Assembly: GCA_020846815.1 (NCBI GenBank)
Contig: JADLDF010000422.1
Span: 1-13,283 of the forward strand
From: Gammaproteobacteria bacterium
Lineage (GTDB): Bacteria > Pseudomonadota > Gammaproteobacteria > Steroidobacterales > Steroidobacteraceae
DNA: 13,283 bases
Direction: 5' to 3'
In this document: positions 1 through 5,968 of the stretch, piece after piece
How positions within the stretch are numbered: position 1 is the stretch's first letter
How the letters are laid out: each line of letters opens with the position of its first letter
Notes under the pieces: generated by a model
What the model was told of the DNA's origin: nothing
Databases searched by the model: none
What the model saw: the letters and a program-made list of their open reading frames with translations, nothing else
Made by a program: the position numbers and the translations under genes

Positions 1-1085
1 AGCAGATCAACGACCAGCTCGATGCGCTGAAGTCCTCGGTGTCGATCAGCGGCAGCGGCCAGCTCGTGAACGTCCGCGTCGTCTCGACGCGCGAGCGGCT
101 GCTGCCGGCGCTCGAGATCGTCACCGAGCTGCTGCGCGCGCCGGTCTTCCCCGCAGCCGAGTTCACGCGGCTGCGCGACGAAGTCCTCGCCGGCATCGAT
201 CAGCAGCGCAGCGACCCGCGGGCGATCGCACAGCAGGAGTACCAGCGCCTGCTCGCGCCCTGGCCGCGCGGCCACTTCCGCTACGTCGAAACCTTCGACG
301 AGGAAGTCGCGGCGGTGAAGGCCGTGAGCGTCGAGGAGCTGCGCCGCTTCCACGCCGAGCTCTATGGCGCCGCCGCGGCGACGGCCGCCGTCGTCGGCGA
401 CTTCGACGAGACCACGACGCGCGCCGCGCTCGGCGCGATGCTCGCCGGCTGGGCGGCGCCGCAGCCGTTCCAGCGCGCACCCGACCGGCACTTCGACGTG
501 CCGGCGACGACGCGCCGCATCGAGACGCCCGACAAGGCCAATGCGACGCTGCTCGCCGGAGTCAACCTGCCGCTGCGCGACGATCACCCGGACTATCCGG
601 CGCTGGTCATGGCCAACTACATGCTCGGCGGCGGCTTCCTCAACTCGCGCCTCGCGACGCGCATCCGCCAGCAGGAAGGCATCAGCTACGGCGTGCAGTC
701 CGTCCTGCAGGCCGACCCGCTCGACGAGGTGGGCGGGTTCCTGATCTTCGCGATCTACAACCCGCAGAATTCCGCGCGGCTGCTGGCCGCCTGGCGCGAG
801 GAGCTCGACAAGATGCTCGGCCAGGGCTTCACCGACGACGAGCTGCGCGATGCACGCGACGGCTGGCTGCTCGGCCGCGGCGTCAGCCGCTCACAGGACC
901 GTGAGCTCGTCGGCAAGCTCTCGACCTACCTCTATCTCGGCCGCAGGCTCGAATGGGATGCGCGCTTCGAGAAGCAGGTCGCGGCGCTGACCGTGGCCGA
1001 AGTCAATGCGGCAGTGAAACGCTGGATCCGGCCTGCAGAGATGACCGTGGTCGAGGCCGGCAGCTTCGCCGCACCGGCCCGCTGA
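1..1085 (+). CDS. M16 family zinc metallopeptidase-like protein, 3' part (5' end outside window)
   Basis: The reading frame is open from base 3 with no stop upstream, so the gene enters from the left and about 360 C-terminal residues are visible. M16 proteins are clamshell peptidases with paired alpha/beta domains, and the zinc HxxEH motif sits in an N-terminal domain not seen here. What is visible fits the later domains. A region around residues 85-130 has the pattern 'FRYVETFDEEVAAVKAV...FHAELYGAAAATAAVVGDFD'-like (helix, then a strand ending VGDFD). A glycine-rich loop then leads into the R/Y substrate-binding segment RLATRIRQQEGISYGV at about 638-700. This is typical of the large insulinase-like periplasmic M16 proteins of Gram-negative bacteria. 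The GTG at 39 is internal, not a start. The stop is TGA at 1083-1085. Substrate and presence of the zinc site cannot be judged. Confidence 0.88.
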   Translation, partial: QINDQLDALKSSVSISGSGQLVNVRVVSTRERLLPALEIVTELLRAPVFPAAEFTRLRDEVLAGIDQQRSDPRAIAQQEYQRLLAPWPRGHFRYVETFDEEVAAVKAVSVEELRRFHAELYGAAAATAAVVGDFDETTTRAALGAMLAGWAAPQPFQRAPDRHFDVPATTRRIETPDKANATLLAGVNLPLRDDHPDYPALVMANYMLGGGFLNSRLATRIRQQEGISYGVQSVLQADPLDEVGGFLIFAIYNPQNSARLLAAWREELDKMLGQGFTDDELRDARDGWLLGRGVSRSQDRELVGKLSTYLYLGRRLEWDARFEKQVAALTVAEVNAAVKRWIRPAEMTVVEAGSFAAPAR

Positions 1086-1086
1086 G

Positions 1087-1106
1087 GGTGCGGTACGTTG
1101 CGCACC
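1087..1106 (+). terminator. Small hairpin just after the M16 stop codon
   Basis: GGTGCG (1087-1092) pairs perfectly with CGCACC (1101-1106) across an 8-base loop. One wobble and one A-T pair extend the stem outward to 1085-1108. It lies 2 bases past the stop codon. Only two T residues follow, so it is not a standard intrinsic terminator; a role in 3' end formation is inferred from position only. Confidence 0.25.
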
Positions 1107-1375
1107 TTCGGAGCGCCGGCGCAACGACGGTTTTCCCTTAGGGCGTCGGCCGCGAATCGGGAGCAAACTGCTTTCTGGACCGGCGCACTGCGCCAGGTCA
1201 CGGAACAGGCCCCCCTCCGCACCGGGTGGTGCGGGTCCGGCGACTACTCTGCCGCCGCACCCCGCCACTCGGTTGCGGTTTATCTTTCTCCGGGCCGGCC
1301 ATCCATCGTCGTATCGCAGCGGAAAGCGGCAGGCGCGCATCGCCCGCCCTGCAACGGGCCGCAGGCGCCCAGCGG

Positions 1376-1397
1376 CTTCTCCGGCAGCCCGGCGAAG
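1376..1397 (-). terminator. Possible 3' hairpin of the ctaB-sco1 operon
   Basis: CTTCTCCGG and CCGGCGAAG form a 9-base stem with one central mismatch and a CAGC loop. Read on the minus strand it begins 10 bases after the sco1 stop. There is no U tract on either strand, so factor-independent termination is unproven; position is the main support. Confidence 0.3.
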
Positions 1398-1407
1398 TGC
1401 ATTCCTG

Positions 1408-2031
1408 TCACTGGTGCGCGTCGACGATCGCCAGATAATCGGCGGCCAGCGCTTCGGGCTCTTGGGGATAGGGACTGACCGCGACGATGCGCCCCCTGGG
1501 GTCGACCACGAGCACGCTCGAACCGTGGTCCACCGAGTAGCTGCCGTCCGGGCGTGAGACGCGCACATAGCCGACCCCGAAGGCGCGCGCAGCGGCTGCG
1601 ACGCCTTCCGCCGTTCCCGTCGCTGCCTGGAAAGCCGGGTCGAAGGCTCGCACATAGCTGCCGAGCATCTCTGGCCGGTCGCGCTCCGGGTCGACGCTGA
1701 TCAGCAATACCGCCGGGCGCTCACCGACCGGCCGGTCCGCGAGCCTGCGAGCCACGCCCGCGAGCGTCGCCAGTGTGGTCGGGCAGACGTCCGGGCAGGA
1801 CGTGAATCCGAAGAACACCAGCGTCCATCGGCCCGTGAACGACGTACCGTCGAACGGCCGGCCATCCTGGTCGAGCAGGTCGAGCCGGGGCAGTGGCCGG
1901 CCACCGGGCAGCCAGGTGGCCTGCTGCAGCTTCGGCGGAGTCGAGGGTTCGAGCAGCGCGCGTGCGGCGAACAGCCCGATGACGAAGGCAACGATCGACA
2001 GCAGCAGGAAGCGCAGCGCACGCCGGCTCAT
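1408..2031 (-). CDS. sco1: SCO1/SenC-family copper chaperone for cytochrome c oxidase
   Basis: This 207-residue protein has the usual length for bacterial SCO proteins. SCO proteins are membrane-anchored periplasmic thioredoxin-fold proteins that deliver copper to, or reduce the cysteines of, the CuA centre in oxidase subunit II. The N-terminus has a charged start followed by one hydrophobic segment (about residues 7-26), a signal anchor. The copper site is complete: C79 and C83 in FGFTSCPDVCPTT, and H169 in YSVDHGSS. The start is ATG at 2031, 3 bases after the ctaB stop (TGA TCC ATG on the minus strand), so the two are surely co-transcribed and probably translationally coupled. Regulation would come from the promoter before ctaB. 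The family assignment is firm; which oxidase it serves is unknown because no structural subunit lies in the window. Confidence 0.95.
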   Translation of the reverse strand: MSRRALRFLLLSIVAFVIGLFAARALLEPSTPPKLQQATWLPGGRPLPRLDLLDQDGRPFDGTSFTGRWTLVFFGFTSCPDVCPTTLATLAGVARRLADRPVGERPAVLLISVDPERDRPEMLGSYVRAFDPAFQAATGTAEGVAAAARAFGVGYVRVSRPDGSYSVDHGSSVLVVDPRGRIVAVSPYPQEPEALAADYLAIVDAHQ

Positions 2032-2034
2032 GGA

Positions 2035-2958
2035 TCAGAAGGCGACGAGACGGCCGTCGATGGCGCCGTCGATGATGGCGCCGAGCAGCAGCAGCCCCAG
2101 TTGCCCGAGCGAGGCGATGAAGTTGCGGATCGCGTTGCGCGATGTCGGCTCGCGCAGCAGCCGGAAGCTGCGTTGCAGGAACCAGGCGCCGCCCAGTGCG
2201 GCGCAGACGAGGTAGATGGGGCCCGCGCCCCAGAGCGCCGGCAGCAGCGAGAGCAGCACCAGCAGCAGGGTATGGGCGAAGATGGCCCGCGCCGCGATCC
2301 GGTCGCCATGCACCACGGGCAGCATCGGGACTCCGGCACGGGCGTAGTCCTCGCGGTGGTACATCGCGAGGCTCCAGAAGTGGGGCGGGGTCCAGAGGAA
2401 CAGCACCACGGCCAGGGTCCAGGCCGCCGGCCCGGGCTGCGGATCGACCGCCACGGCACCCGCGAGCACCGCGAAGCTGCCGGCGAGACCGCCGACGACG
2501 ATGTTGAGCCAGGTGCGCCGCTTGAGCCAGAGCGTATAGACGACGCCGTAGGTGAACGCGCCGAGGAAGGTGTAGCCGGCAGCGAGCCAGTTGGCCGCCA
2601 GCGCTGCCGCAGCGACCGCCAGCGCGAGCAGCAGCAGGACCACCGTGCTCCACAGCGGTACGTTGCGCAGCGTGCCGGTCACGAACGGGCGGGCGCGGGT
2701 CCGCGACATCCGGGCGTCGATGTCGCGCTCGGCCAGATGATTCACCGCACCCGCGGCTGCTGCGGCCAGGAACACTGCCGCAGCGAGGATCGCGAGACGG
2801 CCCGGCGACAGCGGGCTGCCGGTGCTCATGGCCGCTCCGGCGACCGCTGCCAGCATGATCTCGAAGCCGATCCGCGGCTTGAAGATTTCGAGCACCGAAC
2901 GCCACGGGACGATCGCCCATGTCGTGGTGGCGGTGTCAGCGGCGACAGATCGGTCCAT
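2035..2958 (-). CDS. ctaB: Protoheme IX farnesyltransferase (haem O synthase)
   Basis: A 307-residue polytopic inner-membrane prenyltransferase of the UbiA superfamily. It converts haem B to haem O by adding a farnesyl group, needed for haem-copper terminal oxidases. The allylic-diphosphate site is at residues 73-91 (N73, E77, D79, D81, then RTRARP). The second family block begins YTLWLKRRTWLNIVVGG (141-157), and the hallmark LWTPPHFWSLAMYHREDYA spans about 188-206. Several long hydrophobic helices are obvious. Two deviations from textbook sequences: E77 replaces the first Asp of the N-x3-D motif, and the usual Ala-Pro-Pro after the second block reads SFAVLAGAVAV. Such variants occur in other lineages, so I expect an active enzyme. 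The start is ATG at 2958 with a modest GGAG 11 bases upstream. It leads the ctaB-sco1 operon and is divergent from the Dnr-like regulator. Confidence 0.95.
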   Translation of the reverse strand: MDRSVAADTATTTWAIVPWRSVLEIFKPRIGFEIMLAAVAGAAMSTGSPLSPGRLAILAAAVFLAAAAAGAVNHLAERDIDARMSRTRARPFVTGTLRNVPLWSTVVLLLLALAVAAAALAANWLAAGYTFLGAFTYGVVYTLWLKRRTWLNIVVGGLAGSFAVLAGAVAVDPQPGPAAWTLAVVLFLWTPPHFWSLAMYHREDYARAGVPMLPVVHGDRIAARAIFAHTLLLVLLSLLPALWGAGPIYLVCAALGGAWFLQRSFRLLREPTSRNAIRNFIASLGQLGLLLLGAIIDGAIDGRLVAF

Positions 2959-3030
2959 CGATGATTCGTCTCCGCCGGATGCGGCCGCGCTGCCGCGGCG
3001 ACCGGATCTCGGCCAGGTAGTTCCAGTTGA

Positions 3031-3036
3031 AGCTTA
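3031..3036 (-). promoter_or_regulatory. Weak candidate -10 for the ctaB-sco1 operon
   Basis: On the minus strand this reads TAAGCT (3 of 6 matches to TATAAT). If the palindrome centred at 3066.5 acted as a class II Fnr-type activator site (centre at -41.5), transcription would start near 3025, which puts this hexamer at about -11 to -6. The match is poor and the call depends on that geometry, so it is only a candidate. Confidence 0.2.
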
Positions 3037-3058
3037 CGCCGGCCTGCCGGAGCATCTG

Positions 3059-3074
3059 CTTGACTTCAGTCAAG
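3059..3074. promoter_or_regulatory. Fnr/Dnr-type operator in the divergent ctaB / dnr spacer
   Basis: A perfect inverted repeat CTTGAC-TTCA-GTCAAG. The core TTGAC-N4-GTCAA matches the Fnr/Anr/Dnr consensus TTGAT-N4-ATCAA with one symmetric change in each half. The centre lies about 83 bases before the dnr ATG and about 108 bases before the ctaB ATG. The neighbouring regulator carries the E-x2-S-R recognition residues that read TTGA half-sites. Autoregulation, control of ctaB-sco1, or both are inferred; direction of effect cannot be told from sequence. Confidence 0.75.
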
Positions 3075-3149
3075 TGCGATGCAGCATTGGCAGCGGCATC
3101 CACGTGGCCCGAGGCCGCGTCAGCGTGAGAATCCGGGGAACAGGCGATT

Positions 3150-3830
3150 ATGGTGCGAGACAAGGAACTGGAGCAGCTCCGCAGGCACTATCTTTTCACG
3201 ACCTTGTCGGACAGTGAGTTCGCGAGCATCGCGACGCATTCCACGATCCACCGCTGGTCCAGCGGCGGCCTGCTGTTCCAGCGCGGTGCGCCGGCCGGCC
3301 AGTTCTTCGTCGTACTCGAGGGCGAGGTGCGGCTGTTCCTGCAGTCCACCGAAGGTGCCGAAGCGGCGATCATGCGTGCGAGACCGGGCGATGCCTTCGC
3401 CGAGGCCGTGATGTTCATGGAGCTGCCGATCTATCCGGTCTCGGCGGAGACCGTCGGTGCCGGCGTGCTGGTCGCCGTGAGCAACGAAGCCTATCGCGAG
3501 TCGATGCGCAGCAACCCGGCCGCCTGCCTGCGGCTGCTCGGCGATCTCAGTTCGCGCCTGCACGGCCTAGTCAACGAGATCGAGTCGATGGCGCTGGAAA
3601 CCGCACGCAGCCGGCTGCTGCGCTACCTGCTGTCGCTGGCCGGTCCCCAGGCCAGTGGCGCGATCACGGTGCGTCTGCGCGAGGCCAAGCAGGCACTGGC
3701 GGCGAACCTGTCGATCAAACCCGAGACGCTGTCGCGCACGCTGCGTGCACTGACGGTCGAGGGCCTGATCAAGGTGGAGGGCGCGCAGATACACATCGTC
3801 GACGGGGAGCGCCTGCGCAGGCGCGACTAA
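3150..3830 (+). CDS. dnr: Crp/Fnr-family regulator, Dnr-like (NO / denitrification type)
   Basis: 226 residues, the usual length. A cyclic-nucleotide-like beta-roll domain (about 15-115), a long dimerisation helix (about 120-160) and a winged helix (about 175-226) are in the expected order. The segment FAEAVMFMELPIYPVSAETV (83-102) and the helix LSIKPETLSRTL (187-198) closely match what I recall of Pseudomonas Dnr, the haem-dependent NO sensor that activates denitrification genes. The recognition helix has E192, S195 and R196, the Fnr-type E..SR pattern. There is a single Cys (126), so an Fnr iron-sulphur cluster is ruled out. The start is ATG at 3150, preceded by GGGGAA at 3135-3140 with 9-base spacing. 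It is divergent from ctaB-sco1 across a Dnr-type box. No nitrite, NO or N2O reductase gene is in the window, so the denitrification role is by family resemblance. Confidence 0.87.
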   Translation: MVRDKELEQLRRHYLFTTLSDSEFASIATHSTIHRWSSGGLLFQRGAPAGQFFVVLEGEVRLFLQSTEGAEAAIMRARPGDAFAEAVMFMELPIYPVSAETVGAGVLVAVSNEAYRESMRSNPAACLRLLGDLSSRLHGLVNEIESMALETARSRLLRYLLSLAGPQASGAITVRLREAKQALAANLSIKPETLSRTLRALTVEGLIKVEGAQIHIVDGERLRRRD

Positions 3831-3849
3831 CGCCGCGGGCGCTCTCGCA

Positions 3850-4560
3850 CTACCAGGGCAGGCGCTCCCCGGTCCAGAGCCAGAATTTCCCCGAATTCTC
3901 CGGCGTCAGCCCGTCGATCACGCGGCGCAGGCCGGCGATGCTCGGCGGCGCCTCGAGCGGCGCTCGCGGTCCGCCGATGCGCGTCCTGATCCACCCCGGG
4001 CAGAACGCCGCCGTGACGATGCCGCGCGGTGCGAGATCGGGCGCGAGATTCTGCATGAGCATGTTAAGCGCCGCCTTGCTGGTGCGGTAGGCGTAGATGC
4101 CGCCCTTGGCATTGGGCGACGAGCCCTCGGTCGAGGAAATCGCGACGATCTTCTTCTGGGCGCTCGCCGCGACGTGATCGACGAAGGCCTCGGCCATTTT
4201 CATCGGCGCCATGAGATTGACCCGCAGCACCTCGGTCCAGACCTCGTAGTCCATGGAGCCGAAGTTCTGGCGCAGGTCCTGCTCGGCGCCGGGCTTCGGG
4301 CCGAACACGCCGGCGTTGTTCAGCAGCACGTCCATGGGGCGGCCGGCGAGCCGCGCAGCGAGCGCGTCGATGGTCGCGAAGTCGCCGACGTCGAGCGCCT
4401 CGATCTCGAGCCCGGGATGCTGTGAACGCAGCGCCTGCAGCTCCGCTGCGCCGGCCGGGTCGCGGCAGGTGGCGATGACCTGCCAGCCGGCGTCGCAGTA
4501 CTGCCTGGTGAACTCCAGGCCGAGGCCGCGGTTGGCACCGGTGACCAGGACCGTGGGCAT
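3850..4560 (-). CDS. Short-chain dehydrogenase/reductase, CsgA (C-factor) / sniffer-like
   Basis: A 236-residue classical SDR with an NAD(P)-binding Rossmann fold. TGANRGLG (7-14) is the cofactor loop, NNAG is at 81-84, N115 and Ser 142/143 are present, and the catalytic Y158-x3-K162 is intact. The C-terminus (FCPGWIRTRIGG... to a final GERLPW) is the pattern of the C-factor/sniffer carbonyl-reductase group, which lacks a known single substrate. The frame is open 43 codons further upstream, but I chose ATG at 4560. GAGGAG sits 7 bases before it and the Rossmann strand begins immediately, while the upstream residues are Arg/Pro-rich and unlike the family. It converges on dnr with only 19 bases between the stops. 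Substrate unknown. Confidence 0.9.
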   Translation of the reverse strand: MPTVLVTGANRGLGLEFTRQYCDAGWQVIATCRDPAGAAELQALRSQHPGLEIEALDVGDFATIDALAARLAGRPMDVLLNNAGVFGPKPGAEQDLRQNFGSMDYEVWTEVLRVNLMAPMKMAEAFVDHVAASAQKKIVAISSTEGSSPNAKGGIYAYRTSKAALNMLMQNLAPDLAPRGIVTAAFCPGWIRTRIGGPRAPLEAPPSIAGLRRVIDGLTPENSGKFWLWTGERLPW

Positions 4561-4757
4561 TGCCGTTCTCCTCGGGAGGCTCGGACGCGCAGGTCCGAAC
4601 CTAACGCGGATCGGCGTCGGCGTCGACGGCGCGCGCACTCGCCGGGGCCGCTCGTCAGCCTGGTCACTCCTCGGCGATCTCGAGACCATGATCCGGCGGG
4701 CGTTGGAGCCCTGAGAGCGGCGGGGCGGGCGGGGCAGACCCGGGCGCGCCCTCGGCC

Positions 4758-4786
4758 TTGACTCGAGCCAGTTTTAGATATATCTT
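4758..4786 (+). promoter_or_regulatory. Sigma70-type promoter of padR-DUF2218
   Basis: TTGACT (4758-4763, 5 of 6 to the -35 consensus), a 17-base spacer, and TATCTT (4781-4786, 4 of 6 to the -10). It sits in an AT-rich island that stands out sharply from the GC-rich surroundings. The expected start near 4793 gives a leader of about 29 bases with GGAG at 4808-4811, 10 bases before the ATG at 4822. Confidence 0.6.
4776..4785. promoter_or_regulatory. Palindromic operator AGATATATCT overlapping the padR -10
   Basis: A perfect 10-base palindrome covering the last bases of the spacer and most of the -10 hexamer. A related but imperfect copy, GAGATATGCTC (4809-4819), lies over the ribosome-binding site. 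Local PadR repressors commonly bind AT-rich dyads in their own promoters, so autorepression is the natural reading. That this PadR binds here is inference from position and symmetry. Confidence 0.55.
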
Positions 4787-4821
4787 TTATTTAGAAGTAA
4801 CGGTATTGGAGATATGCTCAA

Positions 4822-5559
4822 ATGAAATACGAATGGAACCAAGAGTTTCTTGCTCCCGAAGGCGGGTCTGGCTGGCGCGGCCGCGGAGAGCGGCGGGCCC
4901 GTGGACTTCGCTACGAAATGACCGCGGAGCGTGCCGGGCTGCATGACGCGGCCGCCACGCGTCACGGCCACGGCGGCGGTCATCGCTTCGGCCGCGGCGG
5001 TGGCCGTGGTTCGCAGAGCGAGGGGCACGGTGGGGGTCGTGGACGCGGTCGAGGCGGCGGCGGCGACGGCGGTGGACATCGCGGTCGTGGAGCCCGATAT
5101 TTCGGCCGCGGCGACCTGCGCCTCGTGCTGCTGTCGCTGATCGCCGAGAAGCCTCGGCACGGCTACGACCTGATCCGCGCGATCGCCGAGTCGACCGGGG
5201 GTGTTTATCGGCCCAGCCCCGGCGTGATCTACCCGACCCTGGCCCTGCTCGAAGACCTCGGGCATCTGCGCACCAGCGTCGATGCCGACCAGCGCCGGCA
5301 GCACGAGATCACCGCCGAAGGTCGCGCCTTCCTCGATGCGCATCGCGTCTCGCTGGCGGGCATGCAGTCGCGGATCCCCGGCCGCCTTGCGCCCGAGGTC
5401 GAAGCGCAGGTGCGCGAGGTGCGCATGGCCATGGAGCAGCTCAAGCAGGCGCTGCGCGCGAGGCTCGCCGGCGGACCGGTCGAGGCGGCGCGGCTGGCGC
5501 GGATCGTGGCCACGATCGAGCAGGCGGCGCGCGACGTCGCCGGGAGCGAGGCATCGTGA
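4822..5559 (+). CDS. PadR-family transcriptional regulator with Gly/Arg/His-rich N-terminus
   Basis: 245 residues in three parts. Residues 1-90 are low complexity, very rich in Gly, Arg and His (for example GHGGGHRFGRGGGRG at 49-63). Residues 92-175 are the PadR winged helix, with GRGDLRLVLLSLIAEKPRHG (95-114), the recognition region SPGVIYPTLALLEDLGHL (132-149) and the beta-wing. Residues 185-245 are a charged helix that forms the dimer in this family. PadR proteins are small repressors of diverse ligands. The start at ATG 4822 is supported by GGAG 10 bases upstream and the promoter before it. The ATG at 4918 is an alternative that would remove 32 residues but has no good ribosome-binding site. 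The stop overlaps the GTG of the DUF2218 gene, so they form an operon. The effector is unknown; the His/Gly tail might bind metal, but that is speculation. Confidence 0.9.
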   Translation: MKYEWNQEFLAPEGGSGWRGRGERRARGLRYEMTAERAGLHDAAATRHGHGGGHRFGRGGGRGSQSEGHGGGRGRGRGGGGDGGGHRGRGARYFGRGDLRLVLLSLIAEKPRHGYDLIRAIAESTGGVYRPSPGVIYPTLALLEDLGHLRTSVDADQRRQHEITAEGRAFLDAHRVSLAGMQSRIPGRLAPEVEAQVREVRMAMEQLKQALRARLAGGPVEAARLARIVATIEQAARDVAGSEAS

Positions 5560-5876
5560 GCGACGCCGAAGTCATGGCCGAGGCGCGCGTGCCGACCGAG
5601 GCGCCGCAGCGCGTGCTGACACGGCTCTGCCGCCACTTCGCGCACAAGGCGCCCGTCGATCTCGCCGACGATCACGGCCGCATCGAATTCCGCTCCGGCG
5701 GATACGCCGAGCTGCAGGTCGCCGCCTCGACACTCGACATCAGTCTGCACGCCGCCGATGCCGGCGCGCTGGCGACGCTGATCGACGTCGTCGAACGCCA
5801 TCTGAAAATGGTCGAGTTCCGCGACGCGATGCCGGTGATCGGCTGGATGCGCGTACCGGCGGCGCCGGCGAGCTAG
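5556..5876 (+). CDS. DUF2218 family protein
   Basis: A 106-residue protein matching DUF2218 along most of its length: LTRLCRHFAHKAPVDL near the start, a glycine turn (RSGGYAELQ), then LADLIDVV-like ERHLKMVEFRD and a terminal W before MRVP. The biochemical role of DUF2218 is not established. From memory the domain occurs beside, or fused to, siderophore-interacting FAD-binding reductases, and next to PadR regulators of the type found here. The GTG start at 5556 overlaps the padR stop (GTGA) and has GGGAG 9 bases upstream, so translation is probably coupled. An ATG at 5574 is the alternative. No siderophore-interacting protein follows; the next gene is convergent trmO. Confidence 0.82.
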   Translation: MSDAEVMAEARVPTEAPQRVLTRLCRHFAHKAPVDLADDHGRIEFRSGGYAELQVAASTLDISLHAADAGALATLIDVVERHLKMVEFRDAMPVIGWMRVPAAPAS

Positions 5877-5909
5877 CGCTGTCGCTCCCCAGCGGCCGTT
5901 CGCCGACGC

Positions 5910-5935
5910 GGGCCACCTACTCGGCATTGTGGCCC
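5910..5935. terminator. Possible bidirectional hairpin between DUF2218 and trmO
   Basis: GGGCCAC (5910-5916) pairs perfectly with GTGGCCC (5929-5935) around a 12-base loop, in the 92-base gap between two convergent genes. There is no T tract on either strand. Position suits a shared 3' end; mechanism unproven. Confidence 0.3.
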
Positions 5936-5968
5936 ATGGCCCCGGTTGATGGCTCGCGGCGGCCGGCC

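Larger units (their letters stand above)
1086..1407. other. 322-base convergent intergenic region
   Basis: This is the space between the convergent M16 gene and sco1. No frame here gives a recognisable protein; the short open frames look like high-GC noise. It contains three small hairpins. One is just after the M16 stop (1087-1106). One is a perfect 7-base stem with a GGGT loop (CCGCACC 1217-1223 / GGTGCGG 1228-1234). The third is a 9-base stem with one mismatch (CTTCTCCGG 1376-1384 / CCGGCGAAG 1389-1397), 10 bases beyond the sco1 stop. None has a T tract. I see no RNA gene. Confidence 0.5.

Noticed and set aside
1086..1407. A small RNA or riboswitch in the convergent gap
   Set aside because: Only three simple hairpins without a promoter, T tract or recognisable aptamer layout.
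2936..3163. A 75-residue open frame on the minus strand covering the whole ctaB-dnr spacer
   Set aside because: It overlaps the ctaB start, contains the Fnr-type palindrome, ends in an Arg-rich run typical of GC noise and has no recognisable domain.
4561..4689. 43-codon upstream extension of the short-chain dehydrogenase frame
   Set aside because: Arg/Pro-rich and unlike the family; a strong ribosome-binding site precedes the ATG at 4560.
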